NCBI GenBank assembly: GCA_013791905.1
Contig: VMSX01000006.1
Location: 118,090-182,089, forward strand
DNA length: 64,000 nucleotides
Reading direction: 5' to 3'
From: Rhodocyclaceae bacterium
GTDB taxonomy: Bacteria > Pseudomonadota > Gammaproteobacteria > Burkholderiales > Rhodocyclaceae
Shown here: one piece after another, positions 1 through 9,322 of the stretch
Position numbering within the stretch: position 1 is the first letter of the stretch
Layout of the letters: every line of letters begins with the position of its first letter
Program-made: the position numbers and the translations under genes
The notes under the pieces: model-generated
Database searches by the model: none
The model's input: the letters and a program-made list of their open reading frames with translations, nothing else
What the model was told of the DNA's origin: nothing

Positions 1-1
1 T

Positions 2-502
2 CTCGATCGTTCCAAGCGCAAGCTGGTCATTATTGATGAGGCATGGGATCTGATGGGCAGCGGATCGAGCGCTGGCTTCATCGAGGCCGGTTACCGACGC
101 GCCAGAAAGTACGGTGGCGCGTTCGGCACAATCACCCAGTCCGTCGAGGACTACTACAAGAACGATGCCACCAAGGCAGCGATCCAGAACGCCGACTGGC
201 TGTTCTTGTTGCGACAGAAGCCGGAAAGCATTGATCGCCTCGGCAAGGAAGGCAAGCTGCACGTCGATGAGTGGATGAAGCGTCAGTTGTCATCCGTCAG
301 TACCGAACACGGGCATTACTCGGAAATCTATGTCCATGGCCCGATGGGATCCGGCGTCGGGCGGCTGATCCTCGATCCCTTTTCGATGTTGCTTTACTCG
401 ACGCGAGCGGAAGACTTTCAGTCCATCAAAGAGCTGACTGACCAGGGAATGTCCGTCGTTGAGGCAATCGACACCATCCTGAAGCAAAGGAGCATGCATT
501 GA
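2..502 (+). CDS. traC: TraC, type IV secretion ATPase (C-terminal part)
   Basis: The reading frame is open from the left edge, so only the last ~166 residues are present. It starts at a Walker B strand (KLVIIDEAWDLMG), as in the VirB4/TraC ATPases that power F-type pilus assembly at the inner membrane. Downstream are the helicase-like motif with a conserved Gln in a GTITQS stretch and the C-terminal RecA-like fold. It is the first gene of a run with trbI, traF, traH and traG, and its stop overlaps the trbI start by 4 nt (translational coupling). Seen: Walker B and gene order. Known: the same neighbours in F-type systems. Partial only because of the window edge. Confidence 0.9.
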   Translation, partial: LDRSKRKLVIIDEAWDLMGSGSSAGFIEAGYRRARKYGGAFGTITQSVEDYYKNDATKAAIQNADWLFLLRQKPESIDRLGKEGKLHVDEWMKRQLSSVSTEHGHYSEIYVHGPMGSGVGRLILDPFSMLLYSTRAEDFQSIKELTDQGMSVVEAIDTILKQRSMH

Positions 503-867
503 AAGCGCACGTCATCACCTGGGCTGTCTCGGTTCTGTCTGCTGCCTTGGTTGGATGGGCATGGCTCTACACGCATCCAGCCCCGCGAATCGTCCGGGTG
601 GACATGGGCGGCATGTTTGAAGAGCAGAAGAAAAGTCTGGCCGAGAAGATCAAACCCGGTATGTCGGAACAAGAGCAAAAGGCGATCTTTCAGTCGGCCG
701 GGACGTACGCGACCAGGGTGGAAGGTGCCTTGACGGTGCTGTCGAAGGAATGCGGATGCGCTGTCATGAATTCGGCGGCGATCCTGCGCCTGCCGCCCGA
801 AGCCAACGCGACAGGGATTCCCGATCTGACGCCCAGACTGCGCGAACTGGTAGGCCAGCCCGGATGA
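499..867 (+). CDS. trbI: TrbI, F-type conjugation inner-membrane protein
   Basis: A 122-residue protein with one N-terminal membrane segment (about residues 5-23) and a periplasmic domain, matching the size (about 128 aa) and topology of F TrbI, an accessory pilus-assembly protein. The start is TTG at 499, overlapping the traC stop (TTGA); no better start with the full membrane segment exists. It overlaps the next gene (ATGA at 864). In F-like operons trbI is followed by traW; here traF follows directly, so the traW-traU-trbC-traN block is missing from its usual place and lies at 43.5 kb. Confidence 0.8.
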   Translation: MKAHVITWAVSVLSAALVGWAWLYTHPAPRIVRVDMGGMFEEQKKSLAEKIKPGMSEQEQKAIFQSAGTYATRVEGALTVLSKECGCAVMNSAAILRLPPEANATGIPDLTPRLRELVGQPG

Positions 868-1676
868 TGCGTCGGGTATTCCTGCAGGGGTTGCTGGCCA
901 CAATGTCAATCGGCACCGCCTTGGCGAGTCCCAAAGGAACTGCAGGGCTTGACTACCCGTCGGCCTGGATGTGCGATCAGTTCAAGTTCAACTGGTATTG
1001 CGATGTTGAACCGGTACCCCCCGACGAGCAGCAATCGAGGCCAATCGAAGCACGAAAGGCAAAAACACGGGAAGAAGATGCATTGGAGCGTCTGGAAGCA
1101 TGGCAAAGAGATCTCAAGGCAAAACGCGCGATTTCCATTCTGGAGCCGACACCGGAAAACGTGAAGGCCTACATTGAAGCTCAGGAGCAGCTCACGCAAA
1201 CCGCCTCGTTGTATTCGGATGTGTGGCGGCGGGTGGTCTGGCAAAACCCTGAGCTGAATTACGAGCTGAAGCGGCCGGCGAATAATGCGGCGATCTCGAC
1301 CTACACCAGCAATCGCAAGTCGGCAGAAAAGAGGACGCTGGACGAACTTAACAAGGAGTGGGGCATCTTCTTTTTCTTTCGCTCCGATTGCCCGTACTGC
1401 CACCGGATATCTCCCACACTCAAATTTCTGAGTGATACCTATGGCATCACCGTATTTCCTGTCAGCGTGGATGGTGGGGTGTTACCCGAATTCCCGAATC
1501 CGCAACGCGACAATGGCATGGTGGAGAAACTCGGGATTCACCAGGTGCCCATGCTGGTTCTAGGCAACATCAAAGACAAGCGGCTTATACCGCTCAGTTC
1601 TGGTGTGATATCGGCTCAGGATGTTATTGAACGAATCTACGTGCTGACCAGCACGCGCCCGGGCGAACTCTACTGA
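864..1676 (+). CDS. traF: TraF, thioredoxin-fold conjugation protein
   Basis: A 270-residue periplasmic protein. The N-terminus MMRRVFLQGLLATM is a signal peptide ending near ALAS. A central region rich in charged residues is followed by a C-terminal thioredoxin-like domain with a CPYC motif (in FRSDCPYCHRI) and a cis-Pro loop (HQVPMLVL). F TraF belongs to this family but has usually lost the CxxC; here it is intact, so it may be an active thiol oxidoreductase helping the Cys-rich TraU/TraN proteins fold. The ATG at 864 (or 867) is chosen because it overlaps the trbI stop and keeps the signal peptide; a longer frame from 750 would lie inside trbI. Confidence 0.85.
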   Translation: MMRRVFLQGLLATMSIGTALASPKGTAGLDYPSAWMCDQFKFNWYCDVEPVPPDEQQSRPIEARKAKTREEDALERLEAWQRDLKAKRAISILEPTPENVKAYIEAQEQLTQTASLYSDVWRRVVWQNPELNYELKRPANNAAISTYTSNRKSAEKRTLDELNKEWGIFFFFRSDCPYCHRISPTLKFLSDTYGITVFPVSVDGGVLPEFPNPQRDNGMVEKLGIHQVPMLVLGNIKDKRLIPLSSGVISAQDVIERIYVLTSTRPGELY

Positions 1677-1699
1677 TTGCGATAGATAAGAGGGTTGTC

Positions 1700-3124
1700 A
1701 TGCTCAAAAAACGATTTCTGGCCGGGATTCTGACCATCACGTTCAGCACTTCCTCAACGGCCAGCATTCAATCTCAGATGCAGGGCTGGTTTAACGAGAT
1801 GGGGGCCTATGGAAATGTGACGGGCGCGCAGGTCATCAGCGGACAAACCGGAACGGTTTATACCGGTGGCAGCATGTACATGCGTACGCCGATCCGCAAT
1901 TACCAGATGGCCTCGATTGCTCCTCCGTCAATTCGTGCGGGGTGCGGTGGTATCGACCTATTTGCCGGATCCTTTTCATTCATCAACTCTGAGCAACTGA
2001 CGGCGTTGCTGCGCAACATCGCAAACAATGCCGTTGGATATGCCTTCATGATGGCGGTCAAGTCAGTTTCTCCCGATCTGGCGGACCTGCTTCAGTACCT
2101 CCAGGATCAGGCGTCGAAAATCAACGGAATGAACATGAATTCATGCCAGATGGCCGAAGGCATCGTGACAGCCACCCTGGGGCCGATGCTCTCCGACAAG
2201 AAAGAACAAGCGAACGCTCAGGGAACCGGATCCCTTTTGTCGAATCTGTGGCCGGACAGTTTTCAGTCATTTGACAGCTGGCGTCAGGACAAAACCGCCA
2301 AGAAGCAGGCTCGCCAGCAGGCCTCAAATGCGGATGCAAACCTGAAGGAGGTTCTCGAACCGGGCAATGTCGTCTGGAAAGCCCTGCAAAAGACCGATAC
2401 CCCCGACGAGCTCAAGGAGCTGATGATGAGCATGGTTGGGACGATCATCATCATCCCGCCTGGTGGCACTGGAAACGAAAACGGTGATAAACCGCTTTGG
2501 CGCTATGTCGGTCCGACTGGCATCAAGTTCAGTGATTTTGTCGGCAATCCAGAAACGCAGACCAAGAATGATGTCACCTTGCTCAAGTGTGGCACCGACT
2601 TAGATTGCATGAACCCGTCAGCAGTCCCCAATCAGTCGGTTTCATCCTTGTCATGGCATGTCCGGCAGACGATGGAGAAAGCCACGAGCAACATCCAGAG
2701 TCGCCAAGGGCAGAGCTTCAGCGGGATCGACTACGCGGTGTACATGAACTCGGCGATTCCCGTCTGGCGTCTGGCCAACGTGGCCGCCATGAGTCGGGGT
2801 GGTCCTGTTCTGCTGACCAACAATTACGCACAGACCGTCGCGGTAGAGCTTGCCTACAACTGGTTCAACGAAATGGTACGCACACTTCAGAAGGCGCTTG
2901 CCAACAACTCCGCAGCACAGTCGCAGGACATCGTACAGGCAAGCGCAAGCCTGAATGAGCAGATTGCCAGTGTTCGCCAGCTGGCTGCCTCCGAATACAT
3001 GGCGAAGTTCCAGCAGGCGGTAGCCATGGCCGAGTTGCAGAAAACCACGCAGTGGCTGCACGAAACCATGCTTCGGTCGATGCCAGCAGATGTGCAGAAA
3101 TCGCTGCTCGCTTTCAATCGCTAG
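1700..3124 (+). CDS. traH: TraH, F-type pilus assembly protein
   Basis: 474 residues (F TraH is 458) with an N-terminal signal peptide (MLKKRFLAGILTITFSTSSTAS). The family hallmark region around residues 65-105 (RAGCGGIDLFAGSFSFIN) is present, and the C-terminal third is helical and Gln/Ala-rich, predicted coiled coil. TraH is a periplasmic/outer-membrane component needed for pilus extension and mating-pair stability. It lies 23 nt after traF with a purine-rich ribosome binding site (AGAGGG) and is followed by traG, the standard traF-traH-traG order. Confidence 0.92.
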   Translation: MLKKRFLAGILTITFSTSSTASIQSQMQGWFNEMGAYGNVTGAQVISGQTGTVYTGGSMYMRTPIRNYQMASIAPPSIRAGCGGIDLFAGSFSFINSEQLTALLRNIANNAVGYAFMMAVKSVSPDLADLLQYLQDQASKINGMNMNSCQMAEGIVTATLGPMLSDKKEQANAQGTGSLLSNLWPDSFQSFDSWRQDKTAKKQARQQASNADANLKEVLEPGNVVWKALQKTDTPDELKELMMSMVGTIIIIPPGGTGNENGDKPLWRYVGPTGIKFSDFVGNPETQTKNDVTLLKCGTDLDCMNPSAVPNQSVSSLSWHVRQTMEKATSNIQSRQGQSFSGIDYAVYMNSAIPVWRLANVAAMSRGGPVLLTNNYAQTVAVELAYNWFNEMVRTLQKALANNSAAQSQDIVQASASLNEQIASVRQLAASEYMAKFQQAVAMAELQKTTQWLHETMLRSMPADVQKSLLAFNR

Positions 3125-3157
3125 ATTTTCCGCTGGGCAGCCAATGAATCGGGACAG

Positions 3158-6100
3158 GTGTCATCGGTGAACTTCGAGATCTACGCGTACTGGAACACGC
3201 TGGAGCTGGTCAACGTGTTCAATGCGATTGCCGCCATAACCGGCAGCGGTGATTTCAATGGCCTGTTGCGTACGCTGGCCCTCGTGATGATCATCGGCTT
3301 GGTGTTGGCGGTTCTGGCCGGTAAAAGCAAACAGGAAGACTTCTGGCGCTGGGTCATCATGCTGGCATTGATGCATGGCATGCTGCTGGTACCCAAGAGC
3401 AATGTGATGATCGTTGATCGCACCGGCACAAATCCCGCCCAGGTGGTCGCAAATGTTCCGATTGGCCTCGCGGCTTTGGCTCACGGAACGAGCAAGATTG
3501 GCGACTGGCTGACGACTGCATTCGAGACCGTATTTTCGTTGCCGGATGATGTGCAACTTCGAAAAACCGGAACGCTGTTCGGTCACCGGGTCATGCTCGA
3601 GCGGTTGGGCACCCAGTTTGCCAGCCCGATTCTGATGCGCAATCTCGACGAGTTCTATCGTGAATGCGTCATCCCGGATGTCGCTACCGGAGTGATCAAC
3701 CCGGACAACCTGGCAAAGTCGGAAAACATCTGGCAGGTCTTCGCCAATACCAATCCTGGCCTTCTGGTCACGATTGCCGACTATGCGGATCCATCCGTGA
3801 CAAACACGGTCAGTTGCCCTTCTGCCTATACTGCCCTGACAACCCAGATCAATACCGACTCGAATGTCGTGCTGGGACTCAGGGCGCAGGGTTTGTATCC
3901 GGAAATGTCGCTTGCAACCGCCAGGGCATCATTGGCCAACGCACTGACCAGTACGCAGCAGTTCTTTGCGCCATCGGCATCGGCTACACCCGTACTCGAC
4001 CAGATCAAGCAAGGGGCGATGTGCAACTACATCATCGATGCGCCGGCGCGAGTCGCAGCTCAAATGGGGGACGCCGCCCAGGTGCAGCAGGCGACCGCAA
4101 CGGCGGCAGGGATTCGCAGCTACAAGGGCACCACATCCACGGCCTATTCGGTCGCAATGAGCGGCATGCCGAAGTTCAGGAATGCGATCGAGATGATGGC
4201 CTATGCTGTCTTTCCGATTGTCGTCATCATGATCGTTGTCGCTGGCCAGCATGCCGGGACCTTCTTGAAAGGCTATCTGGGGACGTTGCTATGGGTTCAG
4301 CTTTGGCCTCCGCTGTATGCCGTCATGAACTACATGATGAACATCAAGGGAAAGAGCGCCATCAGTTCAATGGTTGCCGCAAATTCGGACACCTACCTGT
4401 CCTGCAATCTGACCAACTGGCTCGGATCAACGGCAATCGACGATATGAACGTAGCGGCGTATCTGACCCTGTCGATTCCTGTTATTGCGTGGGGCCTGGT
4501 TCAGGGAACACTCAGTGCCGCATCTTCGGCAATCACCTCATCGTCGCAGGGTGCCGGGGCATCTGGAGGCCGGTTCCTCGATAACACGGTCAGAAGTGAT
4601 CAGATTACCGCTGGCCAGTACAACATGGCACCGACCGTCCGAACCGGGGCCGCTGTGCGGACCGATGTCGGCCAAAGCGGCGTCAGTACAACCACCTTTG
4701 GCGATGGCACAACAGCGGTGGATGCCTCTGCCATGCAGCACAAGATGAACCTCAAACTCAATACCGGAACGCGAATATCCGGCGCGCTGCAACAGCAATC
4801 GGAGGTTGCAGAAACGGCAGCAGTGGGGAATGTCGTCTCCGCAGCTTCAGCAACTGCAGCAGCGATTCAGCAGTCCGCCGATTTTGCACGCATGCATTCA
4901 AAGGGTGATCAGGCTGGATCCCGCTCTGGTATCAGTGACCAATCTGGTTTCACACAGGCTGTGAGCCAGGCTCAAAAGAGCATCGATAGCTTTGCCAGCA
5001 AACATGGATTGGATCAATCCCAGTCAGCCAGGATCCTTGGTATGGCTGAAATTGCAGCACAGAATCCCAAAGCGCTTGATCTGGTGTCGCCGGTCAGCGT
5101 CAAAGCGGCAGCTCAAGTGGCTGGAACCTCGGAGGCGACCGCAAAGCAGTTGCTCGAAGCTGCGAAAAGCCACGCCAAGGAATCTGGATTTTCTGAATCA
5201 GTCGACAAGGTACGGCGTGCGTCACAGGAATCTTCGTTCAGTTCATCCGATGAATCGAGCAAGCGCGCCATGGAGGGAGTTCGCGCAAACCTCGATCGAT
5301 CCGAACAGCACATGGATCAGGCCTCAGCAAGCCACCAGAAATCAGTCGCTTTGAAGGAAGCCGCATCGCGGGCACGCGAGAACTCGGGCGCATGGGACAC
5401 CGGAATGCTTCGGCAGTTTTCGGACTGGATGGGGAGCCAGCGTAACAATCAGGATCTTCTTGGGCGAAACTTCGATGCCGGAACCGTTGCCCAGATGGCC
5501 GAAAAGAATCCTGAGCTCCTGACGCCTTTCGTCGAGCGTTTCTTCAAGGAGCGTATTGAACCAAACCTGTCATCTGGCGTGGGCGAGGTCAAGACGGCAG
5601 GGGACGTGCAAGCCCTGTTCAACCAAGGCAAGGCGGGAATTCCCTCGGCTGGGGACATTGCAGGAAGGGGCGGGGAGTGGCTTGGCCAGGTCAAAGGAGC
5701 AGCTGCTGGTGCCGGTGTTGATCCGAATATAGGTGTCACAAGCGATCTGCCTCAACAGGTTGCTGCTTCTCAAGCACACGCTCACCAGAACATACTCGCA
5801 GGGATGGCGGCGGTTGAAGGCCAAGGCCGGCCGCTTGAGCAAAAAGTTACGAATCAGACCGCTCCAGGTTCGCAGGCACTCCTAGGGCTGGCTGCAACGA
5901 ATGCGGTTGGGCAGGTGATGCCTGACGGTGTGTCGCGATCAATGATGGAGAAGCTTCCCGGCGTCAATACAAGCGTTGGAACGCCGGGATCGGCGGTTGC
6001 AGAAGCGGCGGCAGATCGAGCTCAGGCTGGTCAGTCGCGCGATCCTGTGCTGCAGACGGCCGTACAAGGTGCTGGCAGGGTCAATGATGCCTTGGATAAA

Positions 6101-6376
6101 ACGCTTGCGTATGGTGAATTGAAAGCCAGTGAAGTGATGGGGGCGCAGCAGCCCCAAGCGTTGAGTATGACGATACCTTCAGCGGGTGTGACCGAGGTCA
6201 AGACGGCAGGGGAGTCCGGTGATGTGCTGAGTGACGCATGGGCACTCGGGGAATCAAAGGTGGGAAGTCTCTTTGGTACCCAGTCGAAGCCCGGACTACC
6301 TGCGTCAGGGGAGAGCAGTGCATCTGGAGCGAATTCGAGTGGCAGCGGTGAAACTCCGCCACCAAGCACTCGCTAG
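3158..6376 (+). CDS. traG: TraG, mating-pair stabilisation and exclusion-partner protein
   Basis: 1072 residues (F TraG 938). The N-terminal half is membrane-embedded, with hydrophobic segments near residues 40-55, 65-80, 350-375 and 430-450, as in the TraG N-terminal domain required for pilus assembly. The C-terminal ~500 residues are polar, Ala/Ser/Gln-rich and predicted largely helical in the periplasm; in F and SXT this part acts in mating-pair stabilisation and recognises the recipient's exclusion protein. The start is GTG at 3158 after GGGACAGG. A membrane protein gene starts from the opposite strand only 4 nt after its stop (see 6381-6806). Confidence 0.9.
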   Translation: MSSVNFEIYAYWNTLELVNVFNAIAAITGSGDFNGLLRTLALVMIIGLVLAVLAGKSKQEDFWRWVIMLALMHGMLLVPKSNVMIVDRTGTNPAQVVANVPIGLAALAHGTSKIGDWLTTAFETVFSLPDDVQLRKTGTLFGHRVMLERLGTQFASPILMRNLDEFYRECVIPDVATGVINPDNLAKSENIWQVFANTNPGLLVTIADYADPSVTNTVSCPSAYTALTTQINTDSNVVLGLRAQGLYPEMSLATARASLANALTSTQQFFAPSASATPVLDQIKQGAMCNYIIDAPARVAAQMGDAAQVQQATATAAGIRSYKGTTSTAYSVAMSGMPKFRNAIEMMAYAVFPIVVIMIVVAGQHAGTFLKGYLGTLLWVQLWPPLYAVMNYMMNIKGKSAISSMVAANSDTYLSCNLTNWLGSTAIDDMNVAAYLTLSIPVIAWGLVQGTLSAASSAITSSSQGAGASGGRFLDNTVRSDQITAGQYNMAPTVRTGAAVRTDVGQSGVSTTTFGDGTTAVDASAMQHKMNLKLNTGTRISGALQQQSEVAETAAVGNVVSAASATAAAIQQSADFARMHSKGDQAGSRSGISDQSGFTQAVSQAQKSIDSFASKHGLDQSQSARILGMAEIAAQNPKALDLVSPVSVKAAAQVAGTSEATAKQLLEAAKSHAKESGFSESVDKVRRASQESSFSSSDESSKRAMEGVRANLDRSEQHMDQASASHQKSVALKEAASRARENSGAWDTGMLRQFSDWMGSQRNNQDLLGRNFDAGTVAQMAEKNPELLTPFVERFFKERIEPNLSSGVGEVKTAGDVQALFNQGKAGIPSAGDIAGRGGEWLGQVKGAAAGAGVDPNIGVTSDLPQQVAASQAHAHQNILAGMAAVEGQGRPLEQKVTNQTAPGSQALLGLAATNAVGQVMPDGVSRSMMEKLPGVNTSVGTPGSAVAEAAADRAQAGQSRDPVLQTAVQGAGRVNDALDKTLAYGELKASEVMGAQQPQALSMTIPSAGVTEVKTAGESGDVLSDAWALGESKVGSLFGTQSKPGLPASGESSASGANSSGSGETPPPSTR

Positions 6377-6380
6377 ATGC

Positions 6381-6806
6381 TCAAGAATGATTACCGGGCC
6401 AAAGGGTGTTGCTGGGGTTGGAGAGATCATCGGATGGGAACAGGCCGCTGTTGTTCGTGGGCCCCATCACCATTTGAGGATGTTGCTGCGCCACCCTGCC
6501 AGATAAGGCTGAAGACTCTTCACCCGCAAACATTCTCATGGGCATGAGCTTGAGGACCATCACGACGAACGGCGTTAGGAGGCAAACAATCAACCCAAGT
6601 TTCCCCGATTCCCTGTCTCCGGATATCAGCGACTCCGGGAAGAGGGCCGTGAGTGCAAAAAGGAAAACGGAAAGCGCCAACTTATTAAACCCACAGGAAA
6701 TCTCGTTCCTGGCAAAGCAGCCAAAAGACAGAAGCCCAAATCTGATGGCGAAAAAGGCAAGTACGAGGTTCCCGAATACCGCGAGCCAGAAGAGCATGTA
6801 TTCCAT
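6381..6806 (-). CDS. Small membrane protein, candidate entry-exclusion protein
   Basis: 141 residues with three or four hydrophobic segments (about 4-28, 40-57, 66-90) and a polar C-terminal tail. It is convergent with traG, its stop 4 nt from the traG stop. In SXT/R391 elements the Eex inner-membrane protein (about 143 aa) sits next to traG and blocks redundant transfer by interacting with TraG. Size, topology and position match; I cannot show sequence homology by eye, so the function is inference from context. Confidence 0.5.
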   Translation of the reverse strand: MEYMLFWLAVFGNLVLAFFAIRFGLLSFGCFARNEISCGFNKLALSVFLFALTALFPESLISGDRESGKLGLIVCLLTPFVVMVLKLMPMRMFAGEESSALSGRVAQQHPQMVMGPTNNSGLFPSDDLSNPSNTLWPGNHS

Positions 6807-6833
6807 ATTGTTGTTGATTTGCAGTATCCTAAA

Positions 6834-6845
6834 GTGTAGTTACAC
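6834..6845. promoter_or_regulatory. Short inverted repeat between divergent genes
   Basis: GTGTA and TACAC arms separated by 2 nt lie between the leftward membrane-protein gene (starts 6806) and the rightward AbrB-type gene (starts 6963). It could be an operator for either. No clear -35/-10 pair was assigned. Confidence 0.25.
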
Positions 6846-6962
6846 AGTAATCACGTAATGCGGGTTTGTCAAGCGGGGTGAAGAGCATGGTGGCTATGGC
6901 GACAGTTGCTGGTCACGTCACCATCCTGCAGACAAGTGATTGCGATACTTTCAGGATGCGCC

Positions 6963-7217
6963 ATGAAATTACGTCGTATAGGCAACTCGCTTGGGACTAC
7001 GTTCGGCAAAGCATTGTTGGAACGGGCGGGATTCAAAGAAGATGACCAACTGGATATCCAGGCAGTTCCGGGTGAGATACAGATTCGGAGGGCAAGTAAT
7101 CGGCTGGTGGTTGAGCTGACCCAGTCCGAAGCCAATGCGCTGGCAGAGGGCAATACAAAATCACGTGCATGGAAATCCGCCATGGAAAAAGTGAGGATGA
7201 AGGCAAGGGTTCAATAA
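6963..7217 (+). CDS. AbrB/MazE-type swapped-hairpin DNA-binding protein
   Basis: 84 residues. The N-terminus MKLRRIGNSLGTTFGKALLE has the RxGNS...P/F-K pattern of AbrB/MazE/SpoVT antitoxins, which bind DNA as dimers through a swapped-hairpin barrel. Such proteins normally pair with a PIN or MazF toxin just downstream; the next gene (7224) is neither, so this is an orphan regulator or pairs with an unrecognised partner. The ATG at 6963 is chosen over an upstream in-frame start because the family motif begins there. Confidence 0.7.
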   Translation: MKLRRIGNSLGTTFGKALLERAGFKEDDQLDIQAVPGEIQIRRASNRLVVELTQSEANALAEGNTKSRAWKSAMEKVRMKARVQ

Positions 7218-7223
7218 ATACGT

Positions 7224-8072
7224 ATGGATACGCTTTCAGTAATGACAAACCCTGTGGCGGATGACGCCTTTGTTACCCGATGGAAGTGGCGAAGGGATAA
7301 TGCCAGTATCCCTTCACTCGGCGGGGCCGTCACCGTCAAGCTCAGTTCCAGACACGCTGCGGATAAAATCATTCTTGCCGAGCTGGGGGCAATACATCAT
7401 CTTCTCTGTGTGGCTGAGGTTCAAGGCGCTAACCGACTTGGGAATGGGCTCTCTATCGAGGTCTCGTGTGGCGCCATCAAAAAAGCCGTGGCGAAGGGGG
7501 CTTTGAAAAAAGATGATGCAGGCCGCACGGATAAGTTGCATGTGGCCCAATTCTCCCAATTCCTTGCCACCAAATATTTTGAAGCCAGTATTTCGGTCGT
7601 TGCGCCCAGCAGGCAGGAATTCGACGAGCCGAGGATCATCCAGAACTACGAGAGTGAGCTAGACATCCCTCCCATGGCGTTCATACCCAGCGAGGCAGGC
7701 AATATCGTAGTGAGCCGCCATGCACTCAACCGTTTCGTGGAGCGGTTCGCGGCAGCAGATCAAATCAAGGCTGGCATGGCGTTATCGGAAGTTCCGGATC
7801 ACAAATGGACGCGGGCATGGCGCATTCTCGAAACGATCATTCCGCAATCCAAGCGGATCGATATTCCTGGAACCGAATGGCAGCGAATTGTCAGGAAATA
7901 TGGTGAAGACACCCTGGCGATCCACCACCCGGATTCCATGAACGTGTTTATCGTCAAGCGGGAATGGTTCGGATTGGTGATGGTGACAGCGCTTCGCGAT
8001 TCGGAATACAACCGGATTGTTCCGAAACTACCCAAATACGCGGGTGGTCGCCTGATTCACCAGGTGACATAG
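7224..8072 (+). CDS. Unknown protein downstream of AbrB-type regulator
   Basis: 282 residues, no signal peptide or membrane segment. Two parts can be seen: residues ~30-135 (ELGAIHHLLCV, then SIEVSCGAIKKAVAKG) alternate strands and helices in a way that hints at an RNase H-like or nuclease fold, and residues ~165-275 include SRHALNRFVERFA and a beta-rich end. It follows the AbrB-type gene by 6 nt and precedes a NERD-domain gene by 7 nt, so the three are probably one transcript. Function not recognised. An unrecognised toxin partner of the AbrB protein is possible from position but unsupported. Confidence 0.55.
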   Translation: MDTLSVMTNPVADDAFVTRWKWRRDNASIPSLGGAVTVKLSSRHAADKIILAELGAIHHLLCVAEVQGANRLGNGLSIEVSCGAIKKAVAKGALKKDDAGRTDKLHVAQFSQFLATKYFEASISVVAPSRQEFDEPRIIQNYESELDIPPMAFIPSEAGNIVVSRHALNRFVERFAAADQIKAGMALSEVPDHKWTRAWRILETIIPQSKRIDIPGTEWQRIVRKYGEDTLAIHHPDSMNVFIVKREWFGLVMVTALRDSEYNRIVPKLPKYAGGRLIHQVT

Positions 8073-8079
8073 CTGTGGC

Positions 8080-9096
8080 GTGCCAATGACAATTTTCGTG
8101 ACCTTATTCAGTTTGGCGGCGGTCTTCGCTTTATTGGCGCGATGGACAGCCATCAGGCGTTCGGATATGTCACGTGATGTTGCATCGGAAAAACGATCAC
8201 AACTGTTGGCCAAGCCTACTTCCTCGAAATCAGCTCGCGGAACAATCAAGATCATCGTTCTGTCCAGCTATGCAAAGGATAAAGCGCTACAGGCACGACA
8301 GCAACGCGAGGATGACTATACGGTAGAAGCTGAGCAACACAGGTTGGCTATCGCGACTCGACAAAGAGAGAGTGATGGAGGGGGGCATGCGCTTGCCATT
8401 GCCTTGCGTCAGCGAGAGGTACTCGGGGTAATCAAGGCATTTATGGGTTGCGAAACGCTGCGCAAGACACCTACACCGCGCTCACCATTGATCCGGTCAG
8501 CGAGCAAGGAGGAAATTCTTTGGGCCAACGGGCATGAGGGTGAGCGCATGTTGGATGACTTCCTGCAGGAGCGTCTTGATAATCACTGGACGCTGATTGC
8601 TGGTTGCCGAATTCACAAGGGGGAGATTGATCGAATCCTCGTTGGTCCGATGGGTGTCTTCGCTTTTGAGGTCAAGAACCATGTCGGCGTGATTTATTGC
8701 CAAGGAGATCGGTGGTGGCGTGATCGCTTTGATCACGGCGGCCGAATACTTGAGTCCGGCGCTCCGATCAAAGATCGCGGAGGGCGTAGCCCGAGCCAGC
8801 AGCTGAATGAGCCGGTCGATCAGTTGCAGATCCGGCTTGGCCAACTCTTACCAGGTGGGCGGATTATTCGGATCGTACTTTTCACAAATGCAGATGCAAG
8901 ACTTGGGGAGATGAGCGGGCTTACGGTTGATGTTGTGTCAACCCTTGCGTCGCTCGACCTGGCACAAGTTCTTGGTATCTCAACAGACAGGCTTTCACAT
9001 GGACAGTGTGAGTCTGTCTGTAATTCGATTGTTGCCACCCATAGGGAAACGCGGTCTGGCGGTAGCCTTGGGTATCCTACGCAGAATATGATCTGA
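8080..9096 (+). CDS. NERD-domain protein, membrane-anchored
   Basis: 338 residues. An N-terminal hydrophobic segment (residues 3-22) is followed by a charged linker and, at about residues 150-265, a NERD (nuclease-related) domain: GHEGERMLDDFL, then GEIDRILVGPMGVFAFEVKN, which carries the acidic and E-x-K residues of the PD-(D/E)XK-like fold. NERD proteins are implied in DNA processing and are common on mobile elements. The start is GTG at 8080 (ATG at 8086 is equally possible). Confidence 0.7.
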   Translation: MPMTIFVTLFSLAAVFALLARWTAIRRSDMSRDVASEKRSQLLAKPTSSKSARGTIKIIVLSSYAKDKALQARQQREDDYTVEAEQHRLAIATRQRESDGGGHALAIALRQREVLGVIKAFMGCETLRKTPTPRSPLIRSASKEEILWANGHEGERMLDDFLQERLDNHWTLIAGCRIHKGEIDRILVGPMGVFAFEVKNHVGVIYCQGDRWWRDRFDHGGRILESGAPIKDRGGRSPSQQLNEPVDQLQIRLGQLLPGGRIIRIVLFTNADARLGEMSGLTVDVVSTLASLDLAQVLGISTDRLSHGQCESVCNSIVATHRETRSGGSLGYPTQNMI

Positions 9097-9322
9097 CGAA
9101 TGATATTCGACACGGTCGAGCCGAATACGGTTGCAGCCTACTATGCCGTCAGTCGCTTCATCCGGAGTTTGGCCGTCTGAAGGGCAGCTGGCCTCTGAAA
9201 CCTGCCGGATACCCAAGACGTGCTAATCGGCCTTTGCTGACACTGGCACATCCTCCGGCATGAGACCGCAGTCGTAAGGAAAGCGGCCGCACAAAATCGC
9301 AAGTGCAACCGCTGACCGCCTA

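Noticed and set aside
750..863. Longer traF start inside trbI
   Set aside because: It would lack a signal peptide; the ATG at 864 starts the signal peptide and overlaps the trbI stop.
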